From Desulfurococcales archaeon (GTDB taxonomy: Archaea; Thermoproteota; Thermoprotei_A; Sulfolobales; WAQK01): a stretch of DNA of 12,960 bases. Position 1 is the first letter of the stretch. Each line of letters opens with the position of its first letter. The notes beneath the pieces were generated by a model. That model saw only the letters and a program-made list of their open reading frames with translations, ran no database searches and was not told where the DNA came from. The stretch is from contig JALURJ010000137.1 of the NCBI GenBank assembly GCA_027016915.1, positions 1-12,960 on the forward strand, given 5' to 3'. A program made the position numbers and the translations under genes. This document shows, piece by piece, positions 11,785 through 12,960 of this stretch.

Positions 11785-12960
11785 CTACACCCGCCAAGCC
11801 TCATACACGTATCTAGCAGCAAATAACAGTAGTAGAGCCAGGCCCAGCAGTAGGAGTGCCAGCGGCACAACCATGAAGGATGCCTCCCTAACCTGGTCAA
11901 GCAGGGACACGCTAGGAGCCTCCTCGACGAAGAACCCGCAAACACCCGCATCGCCCCCAGGCTCAGAGAGATGCAGCAACCTGCCAGACACGCCGCGGAC
12001 CTTCACTTCTGCGGCGTTGACTATCCTGACCCTCACCTGGAGAAGCCTGTTCTTCCCAGCAGCCTCTCCCCCCTCCACGCCGCATCCTTCGGCAAGAAGG
12101 CCTAGCCTCAGCCTCAGCGACAGGTTTCCACCCTCCCTACCAAGGAGCCTGTCCAGGTAGCCCCAATTGCTCGTGTTGAGAAGGTAGTAGTACTCGTGAG
12201 GCTCCTCGAAGGGGCTGGGCTTAACCTCGGGCTCCACGAGGATAACCACTTTTTCACCAGGGTTGTCCGGCACTATGCTCAGGTTTAGGAGGAGATCCGC
12301 GAAGTCGGCGAGCCCCAAGGTCCTACCAATGCTTAGCGTGACAACATACTCCCTCCCCAGCTCCCCGTACCTGTCTAGCAGGGCTCTTAGCTCGGCCAGC
12401 TTAGCCTCGTAGGCATACCTCTCCTCCTCAGGCACCATTCCAAGCCTCAAGAGCCTCTCTATCCTGTCGATCTCCAGGATCCAGGTGAAGTTCACCTCCT
12501 CAACACTATACTCGGGGACCAACGGCTCGCTCCAAGCCTCAGCACCACCCTCCAGGTCTACGGATATGTTGTAGAGCCCAAGCTTAGCCAGCCGGGATCC
12601 ATAGGCGAGTCTAAGCGTACCTCTAGCCTCGCCGCCCGCCGGGAAGGCGAGCAGCACCTTCACCAGGGTCTCAAACCCCTGAGCACCATACACCACAACA
12701 CCCCTAACCACCAGAGGCTCAGGAGTGCCTGGCTCGGCCAGGTAATCCAGATAGATGTCCCTGTAGCTCAGTGTCTGATTCGCGCCAAGCAAGACCTCAA
12801 CCCACCCATTACCCAGCGCTCTGACGCCCAGGAGCCGGGCCTCGAGGGGCAGCGGCGAGACCTTGGGCGGAGGAACTATGCGGACGGGGCCTGTGGCGTT
12901 GATCACGTTTATCGCAACACTATAACTAGGTATGGATACGTTGATGCTGAGACCAGTCAC
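11785..12960 (-). CDS. Membrane-anchored extracytoplasmic protein, C-terminal part
   Basis: The open frame of 391 codons continues past the right edge, so the N-terminus is missing; the GTG at the edge need not be a start. The visible part is mostly beta-rich, with alternating hydrophobic residues, many N-x-S/T sequons (for example N-A-T and N-L-S) and cysteines near the end. A helical stretch rich in Glu/Arg/Leu lies at about residues 165-195. A single transmembrane segment sits at about 365-386 (M-V-V-P-L-A-L-L-L-L-G-L-A-L), followed by a short basic tail (A-R-Y-V-Y-E-A-W-R-V). This is the topology of a surface or secreted-domain protein held by a C-terminal anchor, common in archaea. I recognise no family. 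Confidence 0.7.
   Translation of the reverse strand: MTGLSINVSIPSYSVAINVINATGPVRIVPPPKVSPLPLEARLLGVRALGNGWVEVLLGANQTLSYRDIYLDYLAEPGTPEPLVVRGVVVYGAQGFETLVKVLLAFPAGGEARGTLRLAYGSRLAKLGLYNISVDLEGGAEAWSEPLVPEYSVEEVNFTWILEIDRIERLLRLGMVPEEERYAYEAKLAELRALLDRYGELGREYVVTLSIGRTLGLADFADLLLNLSIVPDNPGEKVVILVEPEVKPSPFEEPHEYYYLLNTSNWGYLDRLLGREGGNLSLRLRLGLLAEGCGVEGGEAAGKNRLLQVRVRIVNAAEVKVRGVSGRLLHLSEPGGDAGVCGFFVEEAPSVSLLDQVREASFMVVPLALLLLGLALLLLFAARYVYEAWRV

Overview
The window looks like chromosome of a hyperthermophilic archaeon of the Thermoproteota, most probably a Desulfurococcales-type organism; an Aeropyrum-like genome would fit, but that is inference. The grounds are GC-rich coding sequence with heavy AGG/ATA/CTA use, short AT-rich archaeal TATA boxes (box A) about 25 bases before putative transcript starts, many TTG and GTG starts preceded by short GGTG/GAGGTG ribosome-binding sites, tightly packed genes, and two VapBC-type pairs. 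No tRNA, rRNA, CRISPR array or insertion sequence was found.

Layout. 1-1267 (minus): a radical SAM/SPASM enzyme followed two bases later by a DUF488 protein cut by the window edge. 1268-1764: about 500 bases without a protein gene; its left part holds strong GC-rich inverted repeats that could be a minus-strand structured RNA or a long leader of the radical SAM gene, and its right part is AT-rich promoter DNA. 1765-2567 (plus): two small membrane proteins of unknown function. 2605-3573 (minus) and 3651-4832 (plus): an extended SDR/epimerase-like protein and a class I/II aminotransferase, divergent from one AT-rich promoter. 4829-6495 (minus): a UroD-family methyltransferase and a corrinoid protein, overlapping by 4 bases, which should together form a cobalamin-dependent methyl-transfer module. 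6601-7281 (plus): a VapBC toxin-antitoxin pair. 7278-10228: a metal-uptake locus, with ATPase, permease and a NikR-like regulator on minus and the solute-binding protein divergent on plus, separated by a palindromic operator candidate. 10234-10945 (minus): a second VapBC-type pair. 11107-11772 (plus): an AIM24/TIGR00266-family protein. 11785-12960 (minus): the C-terminal part of a membrane-anchored extracytoplasmic protein.

How the parts work together. The best-supported system is the ABC metal importer (binding protein, permease, ATPase) with its own ribbon-helix-helix metal sensor translated from the end of the transporter operon. The sensor and the binding protein both depart from the usual ligand sets of their families, so the metal cannot be named from sequence. 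A perfect 14-base palindrome sits on the overlapping divergent promoters and a partial copy lies 32 bases (three helical turns) away. The second clear unit is the methyltransferase/corrinoid pair; neither a reductive activator nor a second methyltransferase is in the window. The window holds no obviously new multi-gene system. The points most worth a second look are the metal locus, the structured intergenic region at 1335-1560, and the twin palindromes around the second toxin-antitoxin promoter.
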